Part shown: positions 39,646 through 47,994 of the stretch, in pieces
Numbering within the stretch: the first letter of the stretch is position 1
Layout of the letters: every line of letters starts with the position of its first letter
Source of the DNA: Aquitalea palustris
GTDB taxonomy: Bacteria; Pseudomonadota; Gammaproteobacteria; Burkholderiales; Chromobacteriaceae
Assembly: GCF_003693445.1 (NCBI RefSeq)
Contig: NZ_RFAR01000043.1
Location: 82,587-146,586 of the forward strand
Length of the DNA: 64,000 nt
Direction: 5' to 3'
Made by a program: the position numbers and the translations under genes
Notes under the pieces: generated by a model
Database searches by the model: none
What the model saw: only the letters and a program-made list of their open reading frames with translations
Told to the model about the DNA's origin: nothing

Positions 39646-40260
39646 TTATTTAGCACAACGGTCTGGTGCAAAGCGGTGCAGCCCCGACTCGGTTAGCAGA
39701 TAGTCCAGCTGCACATCCCACGCTTCGCGCGGCACGGCAGCGACCCGCTGGCAATCGTAGGCCACGCCAACCAGCAGGGGCTTGCCGTATTGTGAATGGC
39801 GGCGACGAAAGGCCAGGCTGCTGTCATAGAAGCCCCCGCCCTGCCCCATGCGATAGCCCTGGGCATCGACAGCCAGCAGGGGCAGCAACAGCACATCCAG
39901 CCGCTCTGCCCGCAGGCAGGGGCCATCGAACTCCATGATCCCGTAGCGCGGATGGCGATACCAGTGGCCGGTGGCATTCAGCCGGGAAAACCACATGCGC
40001 CGGCCACGCGCCGGAATCTGCGGCAGCCAGACACTGGCGCCGCGTTGCAAGGCGGTGCTGAGCAGGATTTCGATATCCAGCTCCGAACCGGCCGCCAGAT
40101 AGCCACCAATCCGCTTGCCCCGCCGCAACAAACGACCGGCATGGCGTGCAACGGCACGCATGGCCTGGGCGCGATAAGCCGGGCTCAATGCCATGCGCTG
40201 GCGCCGGATGTTCTTGCGCAGGGTGACCTTGTCAGTAGCAGCAGAAGACGATGGCGTCAT
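39646..40260 (-). CDS. fau: 5-formyltetrahydrofolate cyclo-ligase
   Basis: A 204-residue ATP-dependent enzyme converting 5-formyl-THF to methenyl-THF. RKNIRRQRMALSP at the N-terminus, PQI plus MEFDGPCL in the centre and the substrate motif GYRMGQGGGFYD near the C-terminus are diagnostic. The ATG at 40260 fits family length; the frame can be extended into the 6S RNA but without conservation. Downstream of zapA and 6S RNA, the same arrangement as ygfA in E. coli. Confidence 0.95.
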   Translation of the reverse strand: MTPSSSAATDKVTLRKNIRRQRMALSPAYRAQAMRAVARHAGRLLRRGKRIGGYLAAGSELDIEILLSTALQRGASVWLPQIPARGRRMWFSRLNATGHWYRHPRYGIMEFDGPCLRAERLDVLLLPLLAVDAQGYRMGQGGGFYDSSLAFRRRHSQYGKPLLVGVAYDCQRVAAVPREAWDVQLDYLLTESGLHRFAPDRCAK

Positions 40261-40286
40261 GACTGAGCAATAAAATGAGAGCAGAA

Positions 40287-40320
40287 ATGAAAACGACCCG
40301 GAGCAAGATGCGCCGGGTCG
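40287..40320 (-). terminator. Terminator after 6S RNA
   Basis: CGACCCGG (40294-40301) and CCGGGTCG (40313-40320) form an 8-bp stem followed on the minus strand by TTTTC. It lies just after the predicted 3' end of 6S RNA and before fau. Confidence 0.65.
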
Positions 40321-40328
40321 TGAAGGGA

Positions 40329-40508
40329 GACCCCCGCGAGTGTCGTTTGGGCATAATTCGCTTGTACCCTGTTTCCAGGGAGGGTCACCTGCCAGCCACT
40401 TCGGGCGCGTCCGCAAGGGACGCGACACACCCGTGACTCACGCTGGCAACCAGAAGCGAACGCATTGGTACAAAGGAATTGTTTGCCGTCACGAACACCG
40501 CAGGGGAT
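40329..40508 (-). ncRNA. ssrS: 6S RNA
   Basis: Located between zapA and fau, the usual 6S position. On the minus strand the ends pair: CCCCTGCGGTGTTCGT (from about 40506) with ACGACACTCGCGGGG (to about 40331), forming the closing stem with small bulges. An unpaired central region follows, then an apical arm closed by TGCCAGC/GCTGGCA and tipped by GCGTCC-CTTG-CGGACGC. The overall length of about 180 nt and the open-bubble hairpin are those of 6S, which binds sigma70 RNA polymerase. Exact ends are estimates. Confidence 0.85.
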
Positions 40509-40541
40509 AAGCTGACCTGTAGTGTCCACCAGCCGGCCTGT

Positions 40542-40853
40542 TCAGAACAGGGCTTGCTGGCTTTCGCGAAGCGCCGTGTCGGCTGCCTCGCTCATGTTGC
40601 GTATTTTACGCTGGAATGAGGCCATTTCCAAGCCCTCTCCCACTTTGGTACGCAACAAATCGTGGGCAATGTTCAGCGCAGCCATGATGGCGATCTTGTC
40701 AGCGTCCATCACCTTGCCATGCTGCTGGATCATGTCGATCTTGCCTTCCAGCAGTCTGACCGCTTCCAGCAGGGTTTCACGCTCGTCGGCGGGTGAGCCT
40801 ATGGTGAAGTGACGACCCAGCAATTCGATGTCCACCTGCACGATATCGCTCAT
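40542..40853 (-). CDS. zapA: Cell division protein ZapA
   Basis: A 103-residue FtsZ-ring stabiliser. The N-terminal domain reads VDIELLGRHFTIGSPADERETLLEAVRLL, followed by a coiled-coil dimerisation helix. Overlaps the end of the upstream 75-residue coiled-coil gene by four bases and is followed by 6S RNA. Confidence 0.95.
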   Translation of the reverse strand: MSDIVQVDIELLGRHFTIGSPADERETLLEAVRLLEGKIDMIQQHGKVMDADKIAIMAALNIAHDLLRTKVGEGLEMASFQRKIRNMSEAADTALRESQQALF

Positions 40854-41077
40854 TCTGCCTCTCCTGCGCCCTGCTCCGGTTCATCCGCCTTCGGCAGACG
40901 CTCCACCAGCGCGGCCACGCGATTGCGGGTTTCGTTCACACGGAAATTCAGCTCGGCGTTTTCCTTCAGCGCTTCAGCCAGCGCCTGGGCAAAACGGCCG
41001 TTCTGGGTTTCCAGTTCCTTGATGCGGCTAATCAATGCCTGCACGCGGGATTCGAGATATTCCAGTTCCTTGTCCAT
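40850..41077 (-). CDS. Small coiled-coil protein, TIGR02449/ZapB-like
   Basis: A 75-residue, nearly all-helical protein with heptads from residue 3 to about 60 (LEYLESRVQALISRIKELE), ending in an acidic tail. This matches the short coiled-coil family found immediately upstream of zapA in beta- and gammaproteobacteria, thought to act in division like ZapB. Start-stop overlap with zapA (ATGA). Confidence 0.85.
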   Translation of the reverse strand: MDKELEYLESRVQALISRIKELETQNGRFAQALAEALKENAELNFRVNETRNRVAALVERLPKADEPEQGAGEAE

Positions 41078-41098
41078 GGCGGCGAGGATAACGGTCGG

Positions 41099-41974
41099 TT
41101 AGTCCAGCGTCAAACCCAGACTACGCCGTGCTGTGTCCAGCGTGGCACACATGGCCACTGCCCCGTCCAGCAAGCGCGGGCCGGGAATGGTCAGCAGGTC
41201 CTCGTCCACCACATAGCGCGTCGCTTTAGCCACTGCCGGCACCGCCGGCCAGCGGTCCCACATGCGCAGGATATCGGCGCGGCCAGCCAGCATGACTTGT
41301 GGCTGGGCCGCGACAACCGCCTCGATACTGACTTGCGGCGCAGCCTGGGCCAGACCGGCAAAGACATTGCGCCCGCCACACAGCTGCATGACCGAACCCA
41401 TGAAGCTGCGCTGACTGACGGTAAAGATGGGGGCGCTGCTGATCTGGTAGAACACCGTCAACGGCGGACGGCGGGCATAGCGCTGGCGCAATTGCTGCAG
41501 ACGCTGGCGATAGTGGCTGGCCGCCGCATCAGCTTGCGCCTGGGTGGCGGTCAACTGACCCAGGCTGCGCATCTCGCTGGCGACGTCTTCCAGCTGCAGG
41601 GGATGACTGATGAACACCGGCACGCCCAACTGGCGCAGGCGCTGCAGTTCGCGCGGATTGCCACCATCCTGCCAGGCGACAACCAGATCGGGCTGCTGGC
41701 GCATGACGGCTTCCAGGCTGACGCCGCTATAGCCGCCCACCCGGGGCAGCTGGCGTGCCGCTGGCGGGTAGTTGCTATAGTCCACCGTAGCCACCAGCCG
41801 TGAGCCGGCACCGATGGCGTACAGCATTTCGGTGGCATGCGGAGAAAGCGACACAATGCGCCGGGCTGGGCTGGGCAGCGTCAGCACTTTGCCACTGCCA
41901 TCAGGCGCACTGACCGCCGCCTGGGCCAGGCCAGCACACAGCAGCAGCCACAAGGCAAAGCCACGCAGCCGCAT
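41099..41974 (-). CDS. btuF: BtuF-like cobalamin ABC transporter binding protein
   Basis: A 291-residue periplasmic substrate-binding protein: signal peptide (MRLRGFALWLLLCAGLAQA), then RIVSLSPHATEMLYAIGAG, VDYSNYPPAARQLPRVGGYSG and PDLVVAW, typical of BtuF and haem-type class III binding proteins. ATG at 41974 overlaps the cobU stop by one base. With cobU, btuB and the riboswitch nearby, vitamin B12 is the likely ligand. The membrane (BtuC) and ATPase (BtuD) components are not in the window. Confidence 0.9.
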   Translation of the reverse strand: MRLRGFALWLLLCAGLAQAAVSAPDGSGKVLTLPSPARRIVSLSPHATEMLYAIGAGSRLVATVDYSNYPPAARQLPRVGGYSGVSLEAVMRQQPDLVVAWQDGGNPRELQRLRQLGVPVFISHPLQLEDVASEMRSLGQLTATQAQADAAASHYRQRLQQLRQRYARRPPLTVFYQISSAPIFTVSQRSFMGSVMQLCGGRNVFAGLAQAAPQVSIEAVVAAQPQVMLAGRADILRMWDRWPAVPAVAKATRYVVDEDLLTIPGPRLLDGAVAMCATLDTARRSLGLTLD

Positions 41975-42498
41975 CAACCGCCCTTGAGCGCCAGCGGCAG
42001 ACCGCAGGCTACCAGGGTGACGCGCTGGCAGCGGGCGGCGATGTCCTGGTTGAGCCGGCCCAGCAAATCACCATAACGGCGTGCCATACTGCTCATCGGC
42101 ATCACGCCCCAGCCGATTTCATTGGTCACCAGCAAGAGCTGGCCCTGCACGGCAGCAATGGCTTCCAGCAGCCATTGCCTTTCCTGCACGAAGTCCATTT
42201 CGTCGAACTGGTCGTCGCTGCGGAAAAAGCGCATCAGCCACATGCCCAGGCAGTCCACCAGCAACAGGCCATCTTCCTGATCATGGCCCAGTACCAGTTC
42301 GGCCAGGCCACGCTCGGCTTCCAGCACCTGCCAGTGTGCCGGGCGCTGCAGACGGTGCTGGCGCACCCGCTCGGCAAACTCTTCATCGCGCACTTCGGCG
42401 GTGGCGATGTAAGTGACCGGGCCGCCATGCTGTACGGCCAGTTGTTCGGCGTAGCGGCTTTTGCCGGAGCGGGAGCCGCCGCTGATCAGGTGAGTCAT
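41974..42498 (-). CDS. cobU: Adenosylcobinamide kinase/guanylyltransferase
   Basis: A 174-residue bifunctional enzyme that phosphorylates adenosylcobinamide and attaches GMP. The P-loop GGSRSGKS is at residues 6-13, with YIATAEVRDEEFAERVRQHR and LVDCLGMWLMR following, all CobU/CobP hallmarks. ATG at 42498 begins at the conserved MTHLISGG. The stop touches btuF. Upstream of it a terminator follows btuB, so cobU-btuF may have a separate promoter. Confidence 0.95.
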   Translation of the reverse strand: MTHLISGGSRSGKSRYAEQLAVQHGGPVTYIATAEVRDEEFAERVRQHRLQRPAHWQVLEAERGLAELVLGHDQEDGLLLVDCLGMWLMRFFRSDDQFDEMDFVQERQWLLEAIAAVQGQLLLVTNEIGWGVMPMSSMARRYGDLLGRLNQDIAARCQRVTLVACGLPLALKGG

Positions 42499-42513
42499 GA
42501 ACTTGATATCCCG

Positions 42514-42543
42514 AAAAACCGGGCCTCCACTAAGGAGGCCCGG
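42514..42543 (-). terminator. Intrinsic terminator after btuB
   Basis: CCGGGCCTCC (42519-42528) and GGAGGCCCGG (42534-42543) form a perfect 10-bp stem with a 5-nt loop, followed by TTTTT on the minus strand. Lies between btuB and cobU. Confidence 0.9.
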
Positions 42544-42588
42544 CTGCAAAGCTAAAAAGCAGCGCCACCAAACGGTGGCACGCAGGGT

Positions 42589-44433
42589 TTATTTCTGCTG
42601 ATAGCTTACGCCGATATACGCGCCAAGGCCCGCCGTGTTGTAGCCATAGAGCGTGGTGTAATGGCGGTCGAACACATTGCTGAGCTTGAAATTGGCCGTC
42701 CACTCACGGGCAAAGCGGTAATTGGCATAGAGATTGGTCAGCGCGTAGCCGCCCAGCCAGACATTGCTGCCGCTATCGGTGGTGTCACGCCGCTTGGCAC
42801 TGACTTGCCACTCCAGCCCAGTAGTCACCCGGCCCCAGTCGTAGGCTGCCGCCAGCTGCCCGTAGGCACGGGCACGTCGCTGCAATTGCTGATGGCCGGA
42901 ATTGTCCAGCGGGTCCTGATAGGTGGCAGAACCGGACAAATCCCAGTTACCGACAGCCTTTGCCGCCGCCAGCGTGGCACCACGGATGGTGGCATGGCTG
43001 ATATTGGTCATGGTGCTGTAGTCGGAGGTAATGGCAATCATGTTGTCGATGCTGTTGTGAAACAGCGTCAGCGAGGCCGAACTGCCATTGGCCTTGTATT
43101 GCAAGGCCAGCTCGGCATTGCGTGAGGTTTCCGGTTGCAGGTGAGGATTGCCGGCATAGCCATAGCTATCCAGCGGGTAGTACAGGTCATTGAAGGTGGG
43201 CGCCTTGAAGGCAGTGCCGTAGCTGGCACGTGCGGTCAGCGCCTCGCTCAGGCGATAACCGTAACCCAGCTGACCGGTGGTTTTGCCGCCAAACTGCTCA
43301 TCCTGGTCATGACGGGCGCTGGCTTGTAGCAAATGCTTGCCGAATTCGCCGCTATAGCCAATGAACACCGCCTTGTTGCTGCGTTCGCTGACATCAAAGG
43401 CGGTGCTGCTGTCCACATGCTGCTGGGTATAGTCGAAGCCGGCCAGTAGATTGCCCAGCCCGGTATGAATGTCGTTCTGCCACAGCCATTCGTTCTGGGC
43501 AGTCTGGTACAGGTCGGCACGCTGGGCCATGTCGCCATTGGTCCAGTGCTCTTGCCGGTCAACGCTGTGACTGAAACGCAGGGTGGAGGTCCAGTTGTCA
43601 GTCAGGCTGTTTTTCGACTCCAGACTGGCTCCGCTCTGACGGCTGCGTTGCAGATCTTCACCATGACTGTTGTAGCCGTCGTAATCCAGTTTGCCGTTAG
43701 CCTGGAACAAGCGCAGCGATAGCTCTTGGCCGGCAGCCAGCGTCTGGGTCAGGTTGGCGGTATAGGACAGGTTGCGATAAGGGTCTCGGTCCGGGTTATA
43801 GCTGCTGCTCTGCGCATTGGTGGCGGAAATGCCATTGGTCTGCTGTTGACTGACCTGCAGGCTGAAGGCGGTATTGTCCTGCTTGCCCGCCACACCTGCA
43901 GCCGACTGGAACAGGCCATGGTCGCCCACACCCAGCGTGGCGTTGAAACGCGGGGTGCCGCTGCCCTGCCGGGTGAAAATCTGGACCACACCGCCAATGG
44001 CGTCCGCACCATACAGGCTGGAACTGCTGCCACGCACGATCTCGATGCGCTCGATATTGTCCAGCGGGATGTTTTCCAGCGCCGTCGTGCCGGTGGTGGC
44101 GGAGACGATGCGCACGCCATCCAGCAAGACCACGGTCTGGTTGGCATTGCTGCCACGCAGATAGATGCTGGCCTGGCTGCCCATGCCACCGGAGTTGACC
44201 ACTTCCACCCCGGGCTGGCGTGCCAGCAGTTGCGGCAGACTGGTGACGGCAGATTGCTCGATGTCGTCACGGGTAATCACGCTGATGTCAGACAAGGTCT
44301 TGGTGATGGATTGCGGCTGACGACTGGCCGTCACCACCACTTCCTCACCCTGGAATTGCGGCAGATTGTCGGCATGGGCCATACCGGTGCCGATCAGCGA
44401 CACCAGCAGCCCGATTTGTTGCGGCTTGAACAT
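42589..44433 (-). CDS. btuB: TonB-dependent cobalamin receptor BtuB
   Basis: A 614-residue outer-membrane receptor. The signal peptide is followed by a TonB-box-like EEVVVTASRQP, a plug domain (ITRDDIEQSAVTSLPQLLARQPGVEV, GSNANQTVVLLDGVRI) and a 22-strand barrel. ATG at 44433 has AGGAG ten bases upstream; the GTG at 44442 is too close to it. The barrel ends YIGVSYQQK rather than with the usual terminal F/W. A cobalamin riboswitch lies in the leader, which fixes the substrate as B12 or a precursor. Confidence 0.94.
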   Translation of the reverse strand: MFKPQQIGLLVSLIGTGMAHADNLPQFQGEEVVVTASRQPQSITKTLSDISVITRDDIEQSAVTSLPQLLARQPGVEVVNSGGMGSQASIYLRGSNANQTVVLLDGVRIVSATTGTTALENIPLDNIERIEIVRGSSSSLYGADAIGGVVQIFTRQGSGTPRFNATLGVGDHGLFQSAAGVAGKQDNTAFSLQVSQQQTNGISATNAQSSSYNPDRDPYRNLSYTANLTQTLAAGQELSLRLFQANGKLDYDGYNSHGEDLQRSRQSGASLESKNSLTDNWTSTLRFSHSVDRQEHWTNGDMAQRADLYQTAQNEWLWQNDIHTGLGNLLAGFDYTQQHVDSSTAFDVSERSNKAVFIGYSGEFGKHLLQASARHDQDEQFGGKTTGQLGYGYRLSEALTARASYGTAFKAPTFNDLYYPLDSYGYAGNPHLQPETSRNAELALQYKANGSSASLTLFHNSIDNMIAITSDYSTMTNISHATIRGATLAAAKAVGNWDLSGSATYQDPLDNSGHQQLQRRARAYGQLAAAYDWGRVTTGLEWQVSAKRRDTTDSGSNVWLGGYALTNLYANYRFAREWTANFKLSNVFDRHYTTLYGYNTAGLGAYIGVSYQQK

Positions 44434-44617
44434 GAAACACACACTCCTGAAATGAAAAACCGGCAGGGCTGACAGGCCGCTGCCGCGAGGAGTGCGAAGA
44501 GGACGGCTTTCGCCGCTTGAACATCAAGGCATGCGAAGCAGCGCAGTTGGCGCGCTCCGCAGTCTGCAAGATCGCCTCCCCGCGATACTCCAGCACCGGC
44601 AGCCGCCCAGGCAGCCG

Positions 44618-44803
44618 CCGGCGACAGGCCGGTCTCCGGGCTTGGTCTTGCAGTCGTGCGCCTTCCCGTTGCATATGCACAGTGGCGATGGCACAACCTT
44701 GGCCACTCCATGGCCAGACCTTACCGTTGCGGGGGCAGCGCCGGTCTTGCACCGGCTTCCCGTTTCATCCGGGCGGCAAAGCCCGGACACCTGTCTGGCG
44801 GGG
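44618..44803 (-). promoter_or_regulatory. Cobalamin riboswitch upstream of btuB
   Basis: On the minus strand the conserved blocks occur in order: CAGGTG opening, GGGAAGCCGGTG with partner CCGGC, CTGCCCCCGCAACGGTAA, GCCACTG, GGGAAGG and the B12 box AAGCCCGGAGACCGGCC near 44641-44624. These define a cobalamin riboswitch aptamer, which represses downstream expression when adenosylcobalamin is bound. The expression platform lies in the 185 bases before btuB; a sequestering stem there was not resolved by eye. Confidence 0.95.
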
Positions 44804-44962
44804 ATTATAAAGCCAATTATCGCCAAAATGGAGCGATCGGCAGCGATTTGCCGCAATATGCAAATGGCAATGCCCAGGCCATGCCTGCATGCCGCTTGCC
44901 GCGCCGTCCCCCATGACTTAGAGTCCCGCACTAGTCCATGCCAACCCAGAGAACACCGCATC

Positions 44963-45997
44963 ATGACCCAGTCCATCGCCCTGCCCGCCCACGCTTCTTA
45001 TCAGGCTGCCCTGCAGCGCCAGAACTCGCTGACCAAGCCGGCCGGCAGCCTGGGTGTGCTGGAGACGGTGGCCTGCCGCTTTGCCGCCTGGCAGGGGCAG
45101 ACCATTCCGGCCGCGCTGACACCGGCCATTACCGTATTTGCCGGCGACCACGGCGTGACTGCCGAAGGCGTATCGGCCTACCCGTCCATCGTGACCGGTG
45201 AAATGGTGAAGAACTTCGCCGCCGGCGGTGCCGCCATCTGCGTATTGGCCCGTGCCATCGCCGCCCGGCTGGAAGTAGTGGATGTGGGTGTGCTGGGCCA
45301 GCTGCCGGACCTGCCCATCGTGCACGCCAAGGTCGCTGCCGGTACGGCCAATCTGGCTGTTGAGGCTGCCATGAGCACGGCCGAGGTGGAGGCCGCACTG
45401 GAAGTGGGCCGCACCGCCGCCCGCCGCGCTATCGAACAGGGTGCCAATCTGCTGATTGCCGGTGACATGGGCATTGGCAATACCACACCGTCGGCGGCCT
45501 TGATCTGCCGTCTGGCCAATCTGGAGGTCGATCTCATCGTCGGTCGTGGCACCGGTATCGACGATGCCGGCCTCGCCAACAAGCGCCGCGTGGTGGCACA
45601 GGCGCTGCAGCGCCTGCAAGGACAGCAGTTGAGCGGCACACAGGTACTGGCCGAACTGGGCGGACTGGAAATCGCCGCCATGGCTGGCTTCTATCTGGAA
45701 GGGGCCGCACAAGGTGTGCCGTCCCTAGTAGATGGCTTCATCGCCAGCGCAGCCGCACTGGCCGCCCGTGCCATCGACCCCGCAGTAGCCGCCTGGCTGC
45801 TGGCCAGCCATCGCTCGGAAGAAACCGGCCACCGCCTGGCGCTGGAGGCGCTGGGACTGGAGCCGCTGGTGGAACTGGGCATGCGACTGGGCGAAGGCTC
45901 TGGCGCGGCGACTTGCGTGCCCTTGCTGCAACTGGCCATCAAGCTGCATGCGGAAATGGCCACCTTTGCCCAGGCCGGGGTGACGGAGAAGGATTGA
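44963..45997 (+). CDS. cobT: Nicotinate-nucleotide:DMB phosphoribosyltransferase
   Basis: A 344-residue enzyme making alpha-ribazole phosphate for the lower ligand of cobalamin. NSLTKPAGSLGVLE, VFAGDHGVTAEGVSAYP, MGIGNTTPSAAL and the C-terminal GEGSGA with the catalytic glutamate are diagnostic. Start at 44963 fits CobT; the longer open frame runs through the antisense of the riboswitch and is not conserved. One-base overlap with cobC, then cobS: a salvage operon divergent from btuB. No riboswitch is seen on this strand. Confidence 0.96.
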   Translation: MTQSIALPAHASYQAALQRQNSLTKPAGSLGVLETVACRFAAWQGQTIPAALTPAITVFAGDHGVTAEGVSAYPSIVTGEMVKNFAAGGAAICVLARAIAARLEVVDVGVLGQLPDLPIVHAKVAAGTANLAVEAAMSTAEVEAALEVGRTAARRAIEQGANLLIAGDMGIGNTTPSAALICRLANLEVDLIVGRGTGIDDAGLANKRRVVAQALQRLQGQQLSGTQVLAELGGLEIAAMAGFYLEGAAQGVPSLVDGFIASAAALAARAIDPAVAAWLLASHRSEETGHRLALEALGLEPLVELGMRLGEGSGAATCVPLLQLAIKLHAEMATFAQAGVTEKD

Positions 45998-46599
45998 TGA
46001 ACCCCTATACGCTGACCCTGCTGCGCCATGGCGAGATCGACCACGACGGCCGGCTGATCGGCCGTACCGACCTGCCGCTGAATGATCTGGGCTGTGAACA
46101 GATGGCCCGCAGCTGGCAGCGGCTGAACCAGCTGGCACCGGTCACCAGCATGGCCACGTCCCCCCTGCAGCGCTGCCGCGAATTTGCCGTGCACCAGGCC
46201 CTGCACGGCTCGCTGCCGCTGAAGGTGGACGAGCGCTTTGCCGAATTCGACTTTGGCGACTGGGATGGCATGTCGCGCGCCATCCTGTCCGGTCAGCATC
46301 CGGACTGGGGCAGCCGCGTGGCCAGTGGTGAACTGATCCCGCCAGGTGGCGAGAGTTATGCCCTTTTCCGCAGCCGGGTGCTGAACGGCTTTAGCGAATG
46401 GATTCAGACTGCGCGCGGCAGCCACCGGGTGCTGGTCTGCCACGGCGGGGTGATTACCGCGCTATTGGCCGAGCTGCTGGGCACCGAGTTTGCCGTGGCC
46501 AAGCTGATGACGGTACAACGCGGCGGCTTTGCCCAGCTGTCGATTCTGGAAGGCCACCCGGCCTATCTGATGCATCTGGAAAGCCCCGGCGAAGCATGA
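45997..46599 (+). CDS. cobC: Alpha-ribazole phosphatase
   Basis: A 200-residue histidine-phosphatase-family protein (LLRHGEIDHDGRLIGRTDLPL with the RHG catalytic motif; VCHGGVI as the second histidine). Position between cobT and cobS, overlapping both by one and four bases, supports dephosphorylation of alpha-ribazole phosphate. Without that context it could only be called a phosphoglycerate-mutase-like phosphatase. Confidence 0.93.
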   Translation: MNPYTLTLLRHGEIDHDGRLIGRTDLPLNDLGCEQMARSWQRLNQLAPVTSMATSPLQRCREFAVHQALHGSLPLKVDERFAEFDFGDWDGMSRAILSGQHPDWGSRVASGELIPPGGESYALFRSRVLNGFSEWIQTARGSHRVLVCHGGVITALLAELLGTEFAVAKLMTVQRGGFAQLSILEGHPAYLMHLESPGEA

Positions 46600-47375
46600 G
46601 CCCTTCCCCCTCATCCGCGGTGCCGCCGGCAACCTGGTGGCAATCGCTGATTCTGGCCATCCAGTTTCTCACCCGCCTGCCCACGCCGCAGCTGCGCAGC
46701 TTCCACCCGGAATGGCTGGCCGCCAGTGCGCGCTGGTTTGCGCCGGTCGGCCTGTTGCTGGGCAGCCTGCTGTGGCTGGCCATGTGGCTGGGTGCTCAAT
46801 ACGACCCCTGGCTGGCGGCGCTGCTTGGCCTGTTGCTGTGGATAGGCGTCACCGGCGGCCTGCATCTGGACGGACTGGCCGACCTGACTGATGCCATGGG
46901 GGCGGCGCATCGTTCACGCGAACGTTTTTTCGAGGTATTGAAAGACCCGCATGTCGGCAGTTTTGGCGTGATTGCCCTGATCAGCGCCCTCATCAGCAAA
47001 CTGGTATTGCTGATGCTGCTGGCCAGACAGCCCGCCCAGCTGGCCGGCCTGCTGCTAGTTCCGGCCTGGGCGCGGCTGTTTGCCCTGTTCTGGTCCGCCA
47101 CCTTGCCGGCACTGGCCCCCGGCAGCGGCGAACGCTTTGCCTGGCAGCCGCAATGGCGGGTACAGGCCATCAGCCTGCTGGCCTTGCTCGCCCTGTCTGT
47201 CTGGCTGGCCCCCGCACTGCTATTGGCTCCGCTGGCCGGGCTGCTGTGGCGCAGCTGGCTCCAGCGCAAGCTGGGCGGCATGACCGGCGACTGCCTGGGT
47301 GCCGGCATCGAAGTGTGTGAAATCCTGCTGCTGGGGCTGCTGCTGATCCCACTGCACCATATGCACTGGCTGTGA
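46596..47375 (+). CDS. cobS: Adenosylcobinamide-GDP ribazoletransferase
   Basis: A 259-residue inner-membrane protein joining adenosylcobinamide-GDP and alpha-ribazole in the last step of cobalamin assembly. The motif GGLHLDGLADLTDAMGA holds the acidic metal-binding residues, followed by RSRERFFEVLKDPHVGSFGV; about five to six hydrophobic helices follow. ATGA overlap with cobC. End of the cobT-cobC-cobS unit. Confidence 0.96.
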   Translation: MSPSPSSAVPPATWWQSLILAIQFLTRLPTPQLRSFHPEWLAASARWFAPVGLLLGSLLWLAMWLGAQYDPWLAALLGLLLWIGVTGGLHLDGLADLTDAMGAAHRSRERFFEVLKDPHVGSFGVIALISALISKLVLLMLLARQPAQLAGLLLVPAWARLFALFWSATLPALAPGSGERFAWQPQWRVQAISLLALLALSVWLAPALLLAPLAGLLWRSWLQRKLGGMTGDCLGAGIEVCEILLLGLLLIPLHHMHWL

Positions 47376-47508
47376 CGGCCGGGCTGTCAAAGACCTGCCA
47401 TCGTCCTGTCACAAGACGGTGACCTTGGCTCAGCATACTGCTGCCAGCGGCCTGACCGGGCGATACGCCGGGTGGCTCGCCAACCCCGACACTGCGTGGA
47501 GCTGGCGC

Positions 47509-47994
47509 ATGACCGATCTGGATATTTCGTTCGACCCCACCCGCCTCGACCAGGCCATGATTCTGCAATTTCTGCGGGAGCAGGCGCACTGGGCTGCCGA
47601 TATGGATGGCGCACGGCTGCAACGGGCCATTCGCCATTCGCTGGTGATCGGCGCCTATCATCGAGGCCGGCAAATCGGCTTTGCCCGGGTGATTACCGAC
47701 TACGCCAGCTTTGCCTATCTGTCCGATGTATTCGTGCTGCCTGCGCATCGTGGCCAGCGGGTGGGTCAGGCCATGATCAAGGCCGCCATCGCCCACCCCG
47801 ATCTGCAACAATTACGCCGCTTTCTGCTGGTATCGCGCGATGCGCGCGGTTTTTACCGCCAGCTGGGCTTTGGCCCGCTGCAGCAAGGCGAGCGCTATAT
47901 GGAGCTGCGCCAGCAGGCGGCACATCCTGCCTTGCTACGCTGGCCTTTCAGCTTGCGCCGGTCCCAGGCGGAGCGTCCACGCGCCAGCGCCTGA
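47509..47994 (+). CDS. GNAT family N-acetyltransferase
   Basis: A 161-residue GNAT protein with VFVLPAHRGQRVGQAMIKAAIAH as the acetyl-CoA motif and SRDARGFYRQLGFGPL at the end of the fold, the pattern of the YjbC/Ats1-like group. The start at 47509 has GGAG seven bases upstream; a GTG at 47419 would add 30 unlikely residues. Substrate unknown. It ends exactly where the convergent secreted-protein gene ends. Confidence 0.87.
   Translation: MTDLDISFDPTRLDQAMILQFLREQAHWAADMDGARLQRAIRHSLVIGAYHRGRQIGFARVITDYASFAYLSDVFVLPAHRGQRVGQAMIKAAIAHPDLQQLRRFLLVSRDARGFYRQLGFGPLQQGERYMELRQQAAHPALLRWPFSLRRSQAERPRASA

Noticed and set aside
44618..44803. Cobalamin riboswitch reading toward cobT.
   Set aside because: The B12 box and other conserved blocks are in the right order only on the minus strand.
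44492..44962. N-terminal extension of CobT by about 157 residues.
   Set aside because: The extension is the antisense of the riboswitch; CobT homology begins at 44963.
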